DNA from: Polytolypa hystricis UAMH7299
Taxonomy: Eukaryota; Ascomycota; Eurotiomycetes; Onygenales
DNA: 64,000 nt
Direction: 5' to 3'
Assembly: GCA_002573605.1 (NCBI GenBank)
Contig: PDNA01000142.1
Span: 23,241 to 87,240, forward strand
Shown here: one piece after another, positions 33,544 to 45,610 of the stretch
Numbering within the stretch: the first letter of the stretch is position 1
How the letters are laid out: each line of letters starts with the position of its first letter
The notes under the pieces: generated by a model
The model's database searches: none
Seen by the model: the letters and a program-made list of their open reading frames with translations, nothing else
What the model was told of the DNA's origin: nothing
Translations under genes and position numbers: made by a program

Positions 33544-35550
33544 TCATTTGCCCACGCAGAACCTAATAGACACGAGCGTTGTATTAGTACCGCAATCGTT
33601 ACCGTTATCATTAGTCATGGTAGGGTCACCGGTGGAGGAAATTACTTTTCGAACACGACCCCCAAAACCTGCTCCACATCGCCACTCTCGCCGCGGCCGG
33701 TAATCTTCGCCAGGCAATCGGCCGCGAAGCGCAGGTGTTCTGCCGCTGTCACGATGTCAATGTCTGTTTCTGCATTGAACTGTTGTTGTTGAGCGTTATC
33801 GTTATCATTTGCATTTTCAGGCGTTAAAGGTGTTTCATATAGGAAGTCGTTTAAGTGCTGTGCACATGTTTTTAGATTAGAGCTTTGTCGATGCGTGACT
33901 CCCAATGAGTCTTCCCAATATGATAGATCAAATTGTCCATTTTCCTCCTCCAGCTCTGACGGGCTTGCCATTTTCTTGAATGTGTTGATTAACCCGCCTA
34001 ACAGCCTTTGTACGTTGCCTGGGTCTCGTGATGTAGACAGTTCGTCTTGAGCTTCTTTGCAGGAAATGAGGAAGACGTCGTCCTCGGTGATATCGGGAAC
34101 AAAACACTTGACTTGTTCCACGCAGCGGCTGCGAAGTCCGGCATTGGAATCTTGTAGTTTATCTGCTTTATTAATAGCCACGATGACTCTCTTGTCAAGT
34201 TCCACGCAGCTCCGCACAGCATCGACAACTTCTGGCTCCAGGAATAGCTCAGTTTTATCCGTGACGTCATTCTCTAGCGAGAGAACTACTACGACAACGT
34301 CTGATTCCAAGGCCCGTGCTTTTGCACGTCGAATACCTTCCTTCTCTACCAGACCAATAGCGGCAGTCTGCTGTAGTCCAAGCTTGCCCGCTAGGGGGTT
34401 CGACAAGTCAGATCGCAGCCCAGCCATATCCCCAAATTTACACAGCCAGCCGCCCAGGTCGACAGAAACGTCAACGATATCCCTCGTCGTACCCTCCTCG
34501 CTGCTAACGATTGCGGCCTCGCGTCCAACGATCCGATTAAGCAAGGAACTCTTCCCTGCATTCGGCGCGCCAAGAAGCGCAATCTTAATGCCACTCCGGA
34601 GCAATTCGCCCTTGGACGCATTCTCAATGTGCAAATTGATCTGTCGCAAAAGGGTTTCGACCTGTGCTCTGATCGACGTGATGAAATCCTCGACAGACTC
34701 GTCGAAATGCTGGTCCTCGGAGAAATCGATCAACGCTTCCAATTCCCCTCGGGCGTAAAGCAATTGTTGGCGCCATTGCTCATATCTTGTCGAGAGGGAG
34801 TCGTTTGTGCTCCGAACAGCGAGACGTCGTTGTTGCTCGGTATCAGCGGACAGGGCGTTTCCCAGCGCTTCGATCTGGGGCAGGTCCAACCGGTCATTCA
34901 AAAACGCACGCCGAGTGAATTCGCCTGCCTCGGCGTATCTGATCGAAGACTGGATATCCACGCTAGAACCGGATTTGGCGCATTTTGGAATTGCGTTTAG
35001 TACCGCTTTGACTACTGCAGGGCCTCCGTGAATGTGTAGCTCTAGCAGATCCTCTCCTGTGACAGTTTTGGGAGCAGGGAAATACAACACTAATGCTCCG
35101 GAATCAAGGACTGTGTTGCTCGAGGGCGGCTGAGACGGATCAAATAGGGTACGCAAACTGGCGAATCGAGGCTTCGGCAACGGGCGACCGGGACATAAGG
35201 CATGGTATATCTACATTGGAGAATCGTCCACGAGGTTAAGCACAATGAAAAGGAAAACGGAGCAGGCCACAAGGCGTATAAATTGTAACCAGACAACTCA
35301 CCGCAACACATGCTGGTCCAGACACGCGAACAATTGCTATCGCAGCCCTGCCCGGAGCCGTGGATAGCGCATATATCGTCGAGGTCCTCTCATCTATTAG
35401 TGGGCTATAGAACCTCGCAGGACCAAGCTTTTGGGGGACAAATTGCTGGCCGCGAATCGCTGGTAGGATTCTGGCGTGCCCACATTGTGATGCCCATGAT
35501 GGGCGAAGGGAAGTTGCCCAACGGGAAAACGGGATGGGATACCTCCGCAT
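33544..35550 (-). CDS. MSS1: Mitochondrial tRNA modification GTPase (MSS1/MnmE/TrmE)
   Basis: With MTO1 it installs the 5-(taurino/carboxy)methylaminomethyl group on the wobble uridine of mitochondrial tRNAs. Exons 35550-35302, 35210-33646 and 33562-33544 give 610 aa. Residues 1-50 form an Arg/Ser-rich mitochondrial presequence. The TrmE N-terminal (folate-binding) domain starts at D-E-R-T-S-T-I-Y-A-L-S-T-A-P-G-R-A-A-I-A-I-V-R and has G-E-D-L-L-E-L-H-I-H-G-G and G-E-F-T-R-R-A-F-L-N. The G domain has G-A-P-N-A-G-K-S-S (P-loop), E-G-T-T-R-D (switch), D-M-A-G-L-R and N-K-A-D. The C-terminal F-C-V-G-K, whose Cys is conserved in the family, sits in a 19-nt last exon (donor GTAATT, acceptor ATTAG). 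Without that exon the protein would end V-F-E-K and lack the essential tail. Call very firm. Confidence 0.95.
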
Positions 35551-37123
35551 ACGCAGTAAGAAAGCAATCTTGCTGTTGGTGATGATGGTGGAGAGTTGGA
35601 GCTTCCCACTTTGATTTCTGAATTGCGGTTAGTCACATGACTTGAAATTAGGTAAGCCGATGACCCCTTTTCTTAGAAAGGGGCTATCACGATGAGAACG
35701 ACACCACTATATACACGAAATATGAGAAAACTTCAGTGTCCTCCAGCGGTCTTTGTAAAACTGGCTGTGAATTTTGGTCACCGTTATCTGTCGATATCGC
35801 TTCTATTTAGAGCGGAAACGTTATATTTTACAAAAGCATTAGCGACTCAATGATCGCATCAATTAGGGGAAGATAATCGGTCTTGATTTCACAAAGCAGG
35901 AGTCCTAATGACATAGTTTTAGCTAGTAGGCTGTCATCGGAGACTGAGGAAACCATGGCCATAAAGAGGATGGGGAAAAGAGATCACGCAAATTCAATAA
36001 AAAAAGGGGAAGGGGAAAGGGAAACGCATAGGTTTGGAAAACCAATCAGATACATTCAATCTCCAAAGGGATAGAAAAATGTGATTAAATGGCCAGTTCC
36101 CAAAATCAGGAACGATAGATGGCATCATTGTAATCATCGATTGGTGGGTGAAAACATGAAGTAAAAACAGGGGGAGTAGAGGCACAAGGGGCAGAATGTG
36201 GAAAAGAAAAAAAAGTAGAAGAGAATGTCCTGGAAGTGAAGAAGGGGAAAGAAGTGAAAGCATGTAAAAAGCGGGGGTAAAGCAAATGAGAACAGCCATA
36301 GTAGCCGCAGTGTGTTCAGTCCAAGTATGAATATTGGCTGATGACTGGACTTCACTGGGTGAGTTGGGAAACAAAGTTGGGCAGAGAGATATGTCTCCCT
36401 TCGAGATGTTCATGTTGAAAGCTTGAGGGCTTGGCAAACGGGGAAACGAGATAGACCACGAAGCGGCAGAACATGAAATGGTAGCAGAGTAGCAAGGAAA
36501 GAGATTCAGATCGTCAAGAAAAAGCGAAAGGTAAAGGATTGGAACAACGTTGAGGGCAGGATAAAAAATCAGACTGTAAACAAGTCGTGATGACCGTCCA
36601 CATGGCTGCTCTGGATGTTGCAACGCGTACCGAAAACACCGAAAAAAGAGAGACTGAGAACAAAAACCGAGCAAAAGCCGAGCAAAACAACAAAACAAAA
36701 CCGAGCTGCAAGCAAAAATTTCGAGAGCATGGAAAGGATCGCAAAACACACTCGGCTTCCACTTTTTGCCGGAGAGGTACACGAGAGAAGTCGAGGTACA
36801 TGTTCCTTTCCAGCCAGTAGCACATTTCATCACAAATAGCGCTAGATAAAGAGGATGCACCGATGTCCCAGAGCAAAACGAAAGCAGAATAGAAAGGACT
36901 TAAAAGCAACACAAGAGCAAACACGTAGGAAAATCAAAACAGAAATAAAATATGTTGGAATCGTTTTAGCCAACATTGGAGACCGCGGGAGCGCATATAA
37001 CGACCAATAATCGCCGTGTTTCTCAAAATCCCAAGCGTGGTGACTAATATTGCGGAGAATGTTGAACGACCCAATTGCAAAAGGGTTATTGAACAGTTAG
37101 GCGTTCGGTAGATGGTGGCGGGA
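35551..37123. other. Intergenic region, purine-biased
   Basis: 1.57 kb between the 5' end of MSS1 and the 3' end of the F-box gene. From 35990 to 36900 the plus strand is A/G-rich, which opens a 288-codon minus frame at 35994-36860. Its composition (Phe/Leu/Ser/Pro/Cys) is that of pyrimidine-rich DNA, so I do not call a gene. Confidence 0.5.
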
Positions 37124-39133
37124 TTACTTGAGCCAGTAGGACTCGAAGACACGGGTATGGGGATAAGTTTCACGAATCGTGTCAATAGAAGCAGGAATGA
37201 AATCGGTATTGCCGCCATTGCCGTTGCGTTCACCCAGGGGGTTCAAAAAATGGTTGTGCCCGGTCAAATTATTTGACACCACCTGCACGTCGTAGAAGAG
37301 CGGGGGCAAGATATTCATCTTCCGGTAATCCGACGCCCCATAGTCTTGCAGATATCGGTCATTATACGTCGGCGCTCCGAGAGCCACCAAATCCAGATTG
37401 GGCTTGCGTCCCAGCTTGTGATAGCCCCAGTCGAGGTACTCAGTGGCCACCGATTTGTTAGCATTGACCACGAAGATCGTCGACACTACATTGCGCCTTG
37501 GGAAAGGTAAAAACCGACCATGGAGGGTCTTAAGGTGCGGTAGCGCGAGAAGTTGAAACGGAAGGCCGATCAAGACTCTCCAGGCCTTTATCCCAGTCTC
37601 GAACGGGAGCCGCATATTCAACGGAATACTCAATTCTCTGAGATTTCGACAGTGTAACCCTAAGTCAACTAGGAACGGCTCGCTTGGGTCATTATGCTCA
37701 CGCTTGACCTCCAGGCTAATAGGTACCAATGTCTTATTCGTCTTCCGGCCTTCCCAGACTAGAACCTTCAAGGTAGGCCCATGAGCGCGCATAAAGCCCT
37801 TATGGTCTATCATTCTTTCAGTCTTGTCAAGCAAAACCGAAAGAAGCTCTAAACCAGTAAATGAGGATAGGAACGTTTCAAGGGCTGGTAAGAGCTTCTC
37901 TGATGGAGCCTCGTGTCGAATTCGGAACTCCTTTAGGTTCAGTGTCACAGGCGAGTCAGGAATCGCAAGATTGAGTAAGAGCGCCTCGGTTCCACGGCAA
38001 GATTCCAAGCTGAGTCTGGTCAGGCGGTTGAAATCGAAAGTATGACACAAATCGACAGCCCCTGGAGACGAAGGAGACACCTGCACAGCAATCAAGTCGA
38101 GGTGGCTCAATGATGGCAACACATTTCGCCCACGGGAAATTCTCTTCATGATTTCGTCAAGAGGAGCAATGCGCTTGGCGCCATCATCAGCGAGAAAGTC
38201 CGTAGTCATATTCTTAGACGTCAGTGCCCATCTCTCGTTTCCAAGAACCAACCGCTTTAGATTCTTCCCGGAACGCATGACTAGGACACTAGCAGCAGGC
38301 GAGATACCGGATGTCGAAATGTGACGAGCTGACACGTGGATTGTTCGCAGTTCTAGAGCGGTAAGCGCAGTGCCTGCTTTAGAAGAGATCTCAAAGGGGC
38401 GTCCCATCATCTCGTTGGCATGGATGTGAATGAGATTTGGACGTTTATTTAGAAGCTCGGCAAGGGTCGAATAGAACATTCGAAATGTGTGGTCCCAGCT
38501 GCGAAACGAGAGTCTAAGTGAACAAACTTCTCATCAACGTATGTGAGAGAAATGGAATCCACTTACCGGAGGGTATGTAAATTAGGACCGAGTTTGTCAA
38601 CAAGCTCAACAACACGCTCATTGAGTACGGTCGCCCAATGCAAGTATGTATTAAGCTGTTTCCACATGCCGTTAGAAGCCCAGCCCGCAGAAGAGGTACA
38701 GATTCTACCGCGAGTTGTGTTCAGAAGTGAAAATTCCTCGACGAGCCTCAAATTATCTGCGCGAGCTCCCATGAACAGATGCAACTCCTCTTCTAGATTG
38801 ATCTCGGAAACACGCAATTTAACACACTTGTAAAGACAAATAGGCACAGCATGGGTGAAGGCTTTCGACACGACCATCATTTTCCCGAGGTCAGATGGGC
38901 CAAGCTATATCGATTAGCAAGTTAAGCAAATAATAACATCACGTATAAAGGAGACTTACAAGCTTGAAGATAGCAAGTAGGATTTCAACCGGACAGTGCT
39001 CGAACGCAGAGAGCTGCCCAGTCCCAAAGACGGGTCGAAGGATCGGAGCCTTGCCAGCGGCTGGTCTAAGTTGGTACGGGAACATTTCGGACCCAGAATC
39101 ACTCATCGTGGGACATTCTTTAAGCAAAACCAT
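37124..39133 (-). CDS. F-box protein with leucine-rich C-terminal region, 628 aa
   Basis: Probable substrate adaptor of an SCF ubiquitin ligase. Exons 39133-38960, 38904-38567 and 38498-37124. Donors GTAAGT, acceptors GATATAG and TCGCAG; frame kept throughout. An F-box begins at about residue 44 (L-S-A-F-E-H-C-P-V-E-I-L-L-A-I-F-K-L-L) and continues across the first intron (D-L-G-K-M-M-V-V-S-K-A-F). The remainder has LRR-like segments such as L-T-A-L-E-L-R-T-I-H-V, L-P-S-L-S-H-L-D-L-I and N-L-R-E-L-S-I-P-L. The tail ends H-T-R-V-F-E-S-Y-W-L-K. An in-frame TAG lies just upstream of the first ATG, so 39133 is the first possible start; ATG 39106 (M-S-D-S-G-S-E-M) is an alternative. The substrate is unknown; such genes are numerous and fast-evolving in fungi. 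Confidence 0.75.
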
Positions 39134-40613
39134 CTTGATGATGGCCCTCGTCACCTAAAGGGTATCGTACGGTGGCTCAAGTCTTGAACAGCAGTAGTTA
39201 ACAAGTAGAAGGTAGCAGTAATTGTAGAAGAATGCAGGCTCGAAAGGAGGGAGGAAGCAACTCTCATGCAGCACAACTGATGCCAACCACAGTGTGACTG
39301 AAGCTCTTGATGGAGGAAGAAGATGAGAGAAGAACACAAAGTGAAAAGCTCAGAAGAGATTAAATACTCACAGGCCATGGTCAGGTGAATATCCGTCGCT
39401 TGAGCCTGAAAGCAACGACAGTTCCTCCACCAAATGGTGCAAAGTGTTGTCGTTTAAGAGGCAGATAGGCCATATATTCACTCTCATGCCGAGCACTAAA
39501 CTGTTAGTCCCTAGGAGTATCCTCAGAGAGCCAGGTTGGGTATAGAGGTGGTCTTGACATGCTGGATCAGACTCAGAAAGAATGGTTCAGGAGCAATCAT
39601 GTGCTTTCACCACAACAAGAGAAGTTGTCATTCAAAGGTCTGGGAGACCAAGAGAGAGCTGCAATTCCGATATCCTGAAGAAGGATATCATCTTTGATTC
39701 CATGTGCTTGAGTGCAGCGTTTCAAAGCTGTTATATTCTGAGAGCCACTGCTGGGGAGCAGAATCCTTGGACTTCCCCACGGCTTGAGCAGATTGCTAGT
39801 TGACCCAATGGCAATGATGGCACCGAATAGTTATGAATCCCGCACCACCGTATTGAGGAATAGTAATCCTTCTTTCTCATCTCCAGAGTTCAAGTCCATC
39901 TTCTGAATGGTAGTGGTTGGTTCCAAGGGCAGATAGGGGCGTAAGGAAGGAGTGATGTTGGAATACGCTGTGGTTATGCAGTTGGAATGCCCGAGACTAT
40001 GTGACTGCTAGAGCGCCGGATTTCCAACCCCTTGTGTAAATTTACACCATCATCAAAACGGTGATGGTAGAATGTATCTCTACTAGAACCATCTTTGGGG
40101 TTAATTATGGTGAGCTATTGATATATTAGTATAATCTCAATATAGTCCCTCGTTGGACAGAAAAAATTGAATGTAAATTGGTCTATCAATTCACAGCTCC
40201 TGGAAGCTAAAGTCAACACACACCAGCACAAATTCGTACACAACGGTGTAAGAACGAGGAAACAAGCCACCCAAGCGCTGTCTAATACCATGAGGTATGG
40301 AGAATGTCCGATATTCCAACCCGTATATTCTATCGAAATTGGTAAACGCTAGTCCACGGTAGAGAGAGCTACCGCTAACGCTCTGGTTGAGCGGAAGAAA
40401 AACCGTCGCGCAAACGACAGAAAAGAAAAGAACCCCTAGGAGAACTCCAAACACAAGGACACGAAACAGCAGACCGCGGGTTATATCAGACCCAAATACT
40501 CTCGACTCGAAACCATTCGTTCGTTTGCGGTCCTCGAAACGGTGCCCGTGAGAATAGCCTCGCAAAAGCCGGCTACGACAGAACGAAACTTTGGAAGCGA
40601 AGTAGTACGCGCT
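39134..40613. other. Intergenic region with an ambiguous minus frame
   Basis: No confident gene. A 124-codon minus frame at 40191-40565, just downstream of the zinc-finger gene, contains a membrane-like segment (L-L-F-R-V-L-V-F-G-V-L-L-G-V-L-F-F). It lacks a recognised domain and splice partner. It could be a small gene or an alternative 3' exon. Confidence 0.4.
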
Positions 40614-41378
40614 CTATGGCACATTCCAGTAGATTGATCCCTGCAAGTCCAACAGAACACCTCCGCTGCGCAAATGACCTGAGCAGCTAGGAACGTGCTC
40701 GATATGCTGGTACAAACTCGACAAATGTCTGAACCAACTACGACACTCTGGGCAACAATACGGTTCGTGGCTATCAAACGGATCCATGAAGTCGTCACGG
40801 CTCCATTCACCGCCTGCTATGTCGAATAGGTCTTCACACGAGGTACCGCTTGAGCAACTTCCGGATTCTAGGTGTACCAACATGGCGGAGAACGAAGGAA
40901 ACGTCCGATAGCAGTGCGAGCCATAGCACTCGATATTGCGGGAGAGATGGACTTGTTTATGCTTCATGTCACATTTGCTCTACGTTAGCAAAAGAAAATA
41001 TCCACATCACCCCCAAAAGCCAAACTAGAACCGATGCTACTATACCATCCTCAGATTGTTATAATTCTTAAACTCCTGATTGCACACCGAACAAATACAA
41101 TGGACCTCCTCCCTATGCCTCTCCAACCCCGTCAGTGTAGTAAAGTCGTCATCACACTCGCCGCATACATGATGCGACAAGGAATTCTTGATATGTGCAC
41201 GTTTCGCGTCTTCATTGCGGAATAAGCGGTCGCATCTATGGCACCAGGCATGCATGCTGGACATCATACAGTGTTGATATAGGGCGTGGAGGGATTGGCA
41301 TGTTTTCGAACAGTACGCGCATTCGTATTCTGTGCCATAACTGGTGTCGCGGGTGATGTAATTTCGCAAGTCCACCAT
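40614..41378 (-). CDS. C2H2 zinc-finger protein, 226 aa
   Basis: Two exons, 41378-41046 and 40961-40614. The donor is GTATAG and the acceptor ATGAAG ends at 40962, about 20 nt after branch site CTAAC. This choice joins N-N-L-R-M to H-K-Q-V-H, giving an intact C2H2 finger. Fingers in order: Y-E-C-A-Y-C-S-K (near 18), W-C-H-R-C-D-R-L-F (near 45), H-V-C-G-E-C-D-D-D-F (near 70), C-I-C-S-V-C-N-Q-E-F...H-K-Q-V-H (near 94), and an E-C-Y-G-S-H-C-Y-R-T-F type finger that continues with M-L-V-H-L-E-S-G-S-C. A last C-C-P-E-C-R-S-W-F...H finger follows. The pattern matches a fungal multi-finger family; DNA or RNA binding is likely and targets are unknown. An earlier acceptor at 40980 would insert six residues and spoil the finger spacing. 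Confidence 0.75.
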
Positions 41379-42179
41379 TGTGGAATATTGTCAGGAGCAA
41401 GATATGGGATTTGAGGCTAGGAGGGAGTAAGGTCAGCAAAGGGTGTCATTGAAAGTAGAAGAGTGACATTGGGCGTGTAGAGACTGAAGTCCAGCATTGA
41501 GAGATGGGATAACTGGTTAAGTAACTTCTGCTCGCGACGCGTGTCGGCGAAGTATCTAGTTTTTAGTTTTTTACCTGGTGCAATCGGAAAGAGCTTTCTC
41601 GTCCATGGGGAAACTCTGGGCCCAACCGCTGGAGCTAGCGTTTGCTGTCGTTGCTGCTAGTGGCCCACCCACGCGGAAATGGAGCAACCAACCCCTGCCG
41701 CCAGGTCCGGCGGAGCGGTAACTTTTCGGCTAGGTGCCACGGTGACACAGGCCATGCAGTTCTGCGATCCAGAAAACGCAAGGAATATGTATACGTTTGT
41801 TTCAGAAAGCAAAGTATCCGAGACTTTCCCCTTTCCTCACTTTCTATCATACGCTTGGGTTGGGTTTCGAACGCTACGAAGCGTTGGTCTTATCACATTG
41901 TAGGGAACGGAAATCTGTATAACAAAATTGCATTTCTCTCTATCGAACACATCACAGGATAGATGGACAAGGTATATAAAAAAAAGATGTCACAATACAA
42001 CCAACAAAAAATGGGATATATCGCAAGCCCCAAACGAAGTAATTGAAAAAGGAACGCCCATACATGCCGGAAACCGATTTTTTTTGTTGACAACCCTCTC
42101 AAAGGTGAAAAGAAAGAAAGCGGGAAGAAATACAACAAAAGAAGTGAAAAAGAGGGTTCCTTTACACAGCTCCTTCCGT
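41379..42179. other. Intergenic region downstream of homoaconitase
   Basis: About 800 bp with the zinc-finger gene promoter and the homoaconitase 3' UTR. Frames on the plus strand (41642-41962, 41679-41903) overlap each other in different frames and show no domain. Nothing else seen. Confidence 0.5.
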
Positions 42180-44631
42180 TTATTGCGCATCAATTGCATT
42201 CTTAACCCACTTCTCCAACCCTCCACGGGCAATGATCTCCTGCACATTAGGCGGCAACTCCCCCACCTTCTGTGTCCACTTAGGCCCGTTCTCACCCTCC
42301 TGGATCTCAATCTGGCTGCGACGCACATCCCAGGTCAGAGTCCAGCCCGTGCGGCGTGTAAGCTGCTTCTCACCGTCCTTCGCAAAGGATTCTCTCAATC
42401 TGCTGATGAGGCGGGGTACTTCAAGACCCATGAGCGCGTTGTTGATGCTGTTTCGCGAGAAGATGTTGCCAAAGCTACCGGAGACGACGAGGGGGATCTT
42501 CTTTGCTAGGAGTGCGGTGGCGGCTTGCTCACGGGAGCTACCGCAGCCAAAATTGTAGCCAGAGACTAGGATGTCGCCTTCGCGGGCGAGGGAGGAGAAT
42601 GAAGTGTCGTAGTTCTCCATGCAGACTTCGGCCATTTTCTCGACCGACACACCGTCCTGGTATGTGTATTTGCCGGGATAGATACCGTCAGTGTTGATGT
42701 TGTCTGCGTCGCAGAAGACTATTTCGCCAGAAACATGTTCAGGGAAACCAGGGTAGAGTTCTGTAAGGCCGGACTCCTTGGCGTCAGAAGACTCTGAAGA
42801 CTCTGTAAAAGTCTGCTCAGCGGTGGCAACCAAGCTGTCAAGCTGGCCGATGACTTTCTCCAGCGCCTCCTCAGCGGTGAGCATGCGGTCCTCTTCCTTA
42901 ATCCCGTCACCCTCACCGCGGACAACACCGCTCCAGCCCTCTGGCTTCTCGTACAAGCCGGGTCCACTGATCTTTCCACTGAGGGCGCTAGCAGCAACGA
43001 CCTCGGGGCTGGCAAGGTATGCCTTGGCATCTGGACTACCCATGCGGCCCTTGAAGTTGCGGTTTGTAGCACTGATGCCCACCTCACCGGGTTCAAGCAG
43101 ACCAGTACCAAGACCAATACAGGGACCGCATCCAGATGGAAGCGGCTCTGCACCAGCCTCGATGAGAGCTTGCCAATCACCCGCCTCCTCAGCTGCCTGC
43201 TGCTCGGGTATCGATGCAGCCGCAATGTAGAATTTCACACCATCCGCAATCTGGGGGATCTTGCCGTCGTTCTTCTCGGCAGCATCTTTGAACACTTTGG
43301 CCGCTGCTGCGATGTCGGAGGCTCGCGAGTTCGTGCACGAGACAAGATATGCCCTGTTAACTTTGATATCTTGGGCCTCCAGCTCGTTGAGCGGCGTGGC
43401 GACCTTGACAGAATTGGGGCCAGAGACATAGGGTGTGAGGGTTGACAAGTCCAGGAAGAGTTCCTTCGCGTATTTCGCCCCCTTGTCGGCTGCCAATGCC
43501 TCCCCAAACAGCTGATCAAGCAAAGGATGTGTAATTCGCTTAGCAACGGTGCTTTCAACTCCAACCCCAGTAGTACCCCACATAGCTGCTGTTGTTGCCT
43601 TCGCCCTCAACCATCCCTTGAGCACAGAGTCAACGGGGAATAGACCAGCAAGAGCACCCCATTCAGTTGTCATATTTGCGATGGTCAATCGGTCGTCAAC
43701 TTGTAGGGTTCGCATCGTTTCCTCTGAACCAGTGAACTCGATGGCATGGTTGAGGACATCGTCCTTGTCGAAAAGACCGCAAAGAGCGACGATAACGTCC
43801 TTTCCTGTGACACCTATTGGCAAAACACCAGTGAAGGTTACCTAGAGCTGGTATTAGCACCCTCTCAGACTTAACAAATCGCGCAGTACCACACACCTTT
43901 GCAATAGGGGGGATCTGCCACCAGGTCTTTCCTGTAGCCCAGATACTGGCAGCATCTGTCCGTACAACAGGGGTACCCAAGCATCCCACCCCCCCGTACA
44001 TATTTGTATGACTATCAGAAGCCACCACGAGGGTGCCAGGCCACGCGTATCCTTCCTCGACCATGATCTGATGTCCAATTCCTCTTCCAGCAGGGTAAAA
44101 GTCCACACCATGGGTCTTTGCAAACTGCTCAATCTGGCGATACTTCTGCAGATTATTCTCAGACTTATTCTGCACATCATGATCAAGGGTCATGACAATC
44201 TGGCTTGCATCCTGCAGCTTCGAGGCACCAATAGACATAAATTTTCTGGCGATAGGCCAACTGTTGTCATGCGACATGCATCTGTATGGCGAAATGGTCA
44301 CGTAGTCGCCAGACTTGACATGTTTGCCCTTGGCCAGCCCGACTGCGTACTTCTGCACGATTTTCTCTGTTAAGGTCTGAGGTGCCGAGGCAGAGGATTC
44401 GAGAGTGGAAAGAAGCGCAGCGGCAGCAGGATCTTCCCGCTGTGAAGGGAATACATCCGGTGTAAATGAGTATCTAGATGAGGAGAACAGACGGGGGTAT
44501 AGCGACACAGGAGGCCGGAGCAGCAATCGCCCCTTCTGCGCCCTGGAGAACAGGGTGGATCTGGACTGCAGAGAAAGAAGAAGTTAGTAAAATTATTCAT
44601 GTAGCAGCAAGCAAGATATACATACAATCAT
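42180..44631 (-). CDS. lysF: Homoaconitase, mitochondrial (lysine biosynthesis)
   Basis: Catalyses the homoaconitate/homoisocitrate step of the alpha-aminoadipate pathway in the mitochondrial matrix; a 4Fe-4S enzyme. Exons 44631-44626, 44565-43897 and 43841-42180 give 778 aa, the usual size. The first coding exon is only ATG ATT. The second starts S-R-S-T-L-F-S-R-A-Q-K-G-R, a mitochondrial presequence. Family blocks: Y-R-C-M-S-H-D-N-S-W-P, D-H-D-V-Q-N-K, V-D-F-Y-P-A-G-R-G-I-G-H-Q, A-S-D-S-H-T-N, G-T-P-V-V-R-T-D-A-A-S-I-W-A-T-G-K-T-W-W. The cluster-ligand Cys residues are in V-S-C-T-N-S-R-A-S-D and S-G-C-G-P-C-I-G-L-G. The swivel domain carries G-C-G-S-S-R-E-Q-A-A. It is divergent from phosphoserine aminotransferase. 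Known orthologues are under amino-acid (CpcA/Gcn4) and iron (HapX) control. Confidence 0.96.
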
Positions 44632-45295
44632 GTTGTCTGTGGACAGAGAAGTCTCCAGTACCCCGCGGACAGCAACAATTGCAGGGAGATGAGAAAAATA
44701 TCTGGGGTTGGAGTTGACTCTCAGCTGTTTCTCCAACCAGTAAAAATCGGGGATATTCAAATCGTAATCGTTAAAGTGCAAAAAACAAGCAAACATGCCA
44801 AGGACTCCCTCCGATGACGGACTAGATTGCCAAGAAATGGAAGATGGAATAGTGATATTCCGAGATGACTAATATCGCCAAATTCCCCCCACCTTTGATC
44901 AAGCACGTGATTTCACCACCATTTGGTATCGGAAACGAAAGATCTGACATGTCATGCAAGTAAGTAATGCAACCTCATCTGCATGCCAAGTATGTGTGAA
45001 TATTCTTTCTGCACTCCGTAGTTGGAGCTGACTGCAGTGATATGCGCCACCGAAACCGGAGCCAGCAGCCCAATTGTGATGACGTGCCGATACTCGTGGG
45101 AGACACCTTGCGTTCTTCCATTGCTCCTAGACGTCAATTCTATTGGAGTATTAAACTGGCACGGGCTGTTCAATGCAGGGAAGAGAATCTCATTAGCACC
45201 TTTGTGTATATTAACCTGCACACTCAACGTCCCAATGACTATGATGGTGCAGATAGTTACGGGCGGAAATCTCATCCGAGCGTAGTTAGTATATG

Positions 45296-45302
45296 TGACT
45301 CA
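45296..45302. promoter_or_regulatory. TGACTCA, Gcn4/CpcA (general amino-acid control) site
   Basis: Exact consensus for the bZIP activator Gcn4p/CpcA, 22 bp upstream of a TATA box and 309 bp before the phosphoserine aminotransferase ATG. It sits between two genes that are expected targets of general amino-acid control. The sequence is seen; the function is inferred. Confidence 0.55.
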
Positions 45303-45323
45303 GAGAGAGGGTGGGAGCAATGC

Positions 45324-45330
45324 TATATAA
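45324..45330 (+). promoter_or_regulatory. TATA box of phosphoserine aminotransferase gene
   Basis: TATATAA, 22 bp downstream of the Gcn4-type site. It implies a 5' UTR of roughly 250 bp before ATG 45611. Confidence 0.5.
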
Positions 45331-45610
45331 GAGGTCTCCAGTTCATCTCAGAATCTATTATCTACATAATTGTCTCCTTAGGAAGATACTTCAGACCTTC
45401 AATTCCGTTCTCACGCGGGGTATACTTTCAATATATATATATAGACGAGTTACCCCACCATTAGCACTCTCGCCGGTGAGAAGTACAACCCCTCTTCTTA
45501 TCCCCGCCAGAGCCATTGATAGATAGTGCATTCCTCCCCTAGGAGAGATTACCGGAGTTCCACAAACTCATTCAGAAATCCCTTAGGAAAAGAAATACAC
45601 AAAACCAAAC

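Larger units (their letters stand above)
44632..45610. promoter_or_regulatory. Shared divergent promoter, homoaconitase / phosphoserine aminotransferase
   Basis: 979 bp between two amino-acid biosynthesis genes transcribed away from each other. It contains CACGTG at 44904-44909, TGACTCA at 45296-45302 and a TATATAA at 45324-45330 on the phosphoserine aminotransferase side. No gene inside; the 45042-45464 frame is chance. Confidence 0.6.

Noticed and set aside
35994..36860. 288-codon minus-strand ORF
   Set aside because: The plus strand is purine-rich here, which removes stops from the pyrimidine-rich complement. Translation is dominated by Phe, Leu, Ser and Pro without a domain, and other overlapping frames are equally open.
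40191..40565. 124-codon minus ORF with a membrane-like stretch
   Set aside because: No family and no clear link to the zinc-finger gene; may be an alternative 3' exon.
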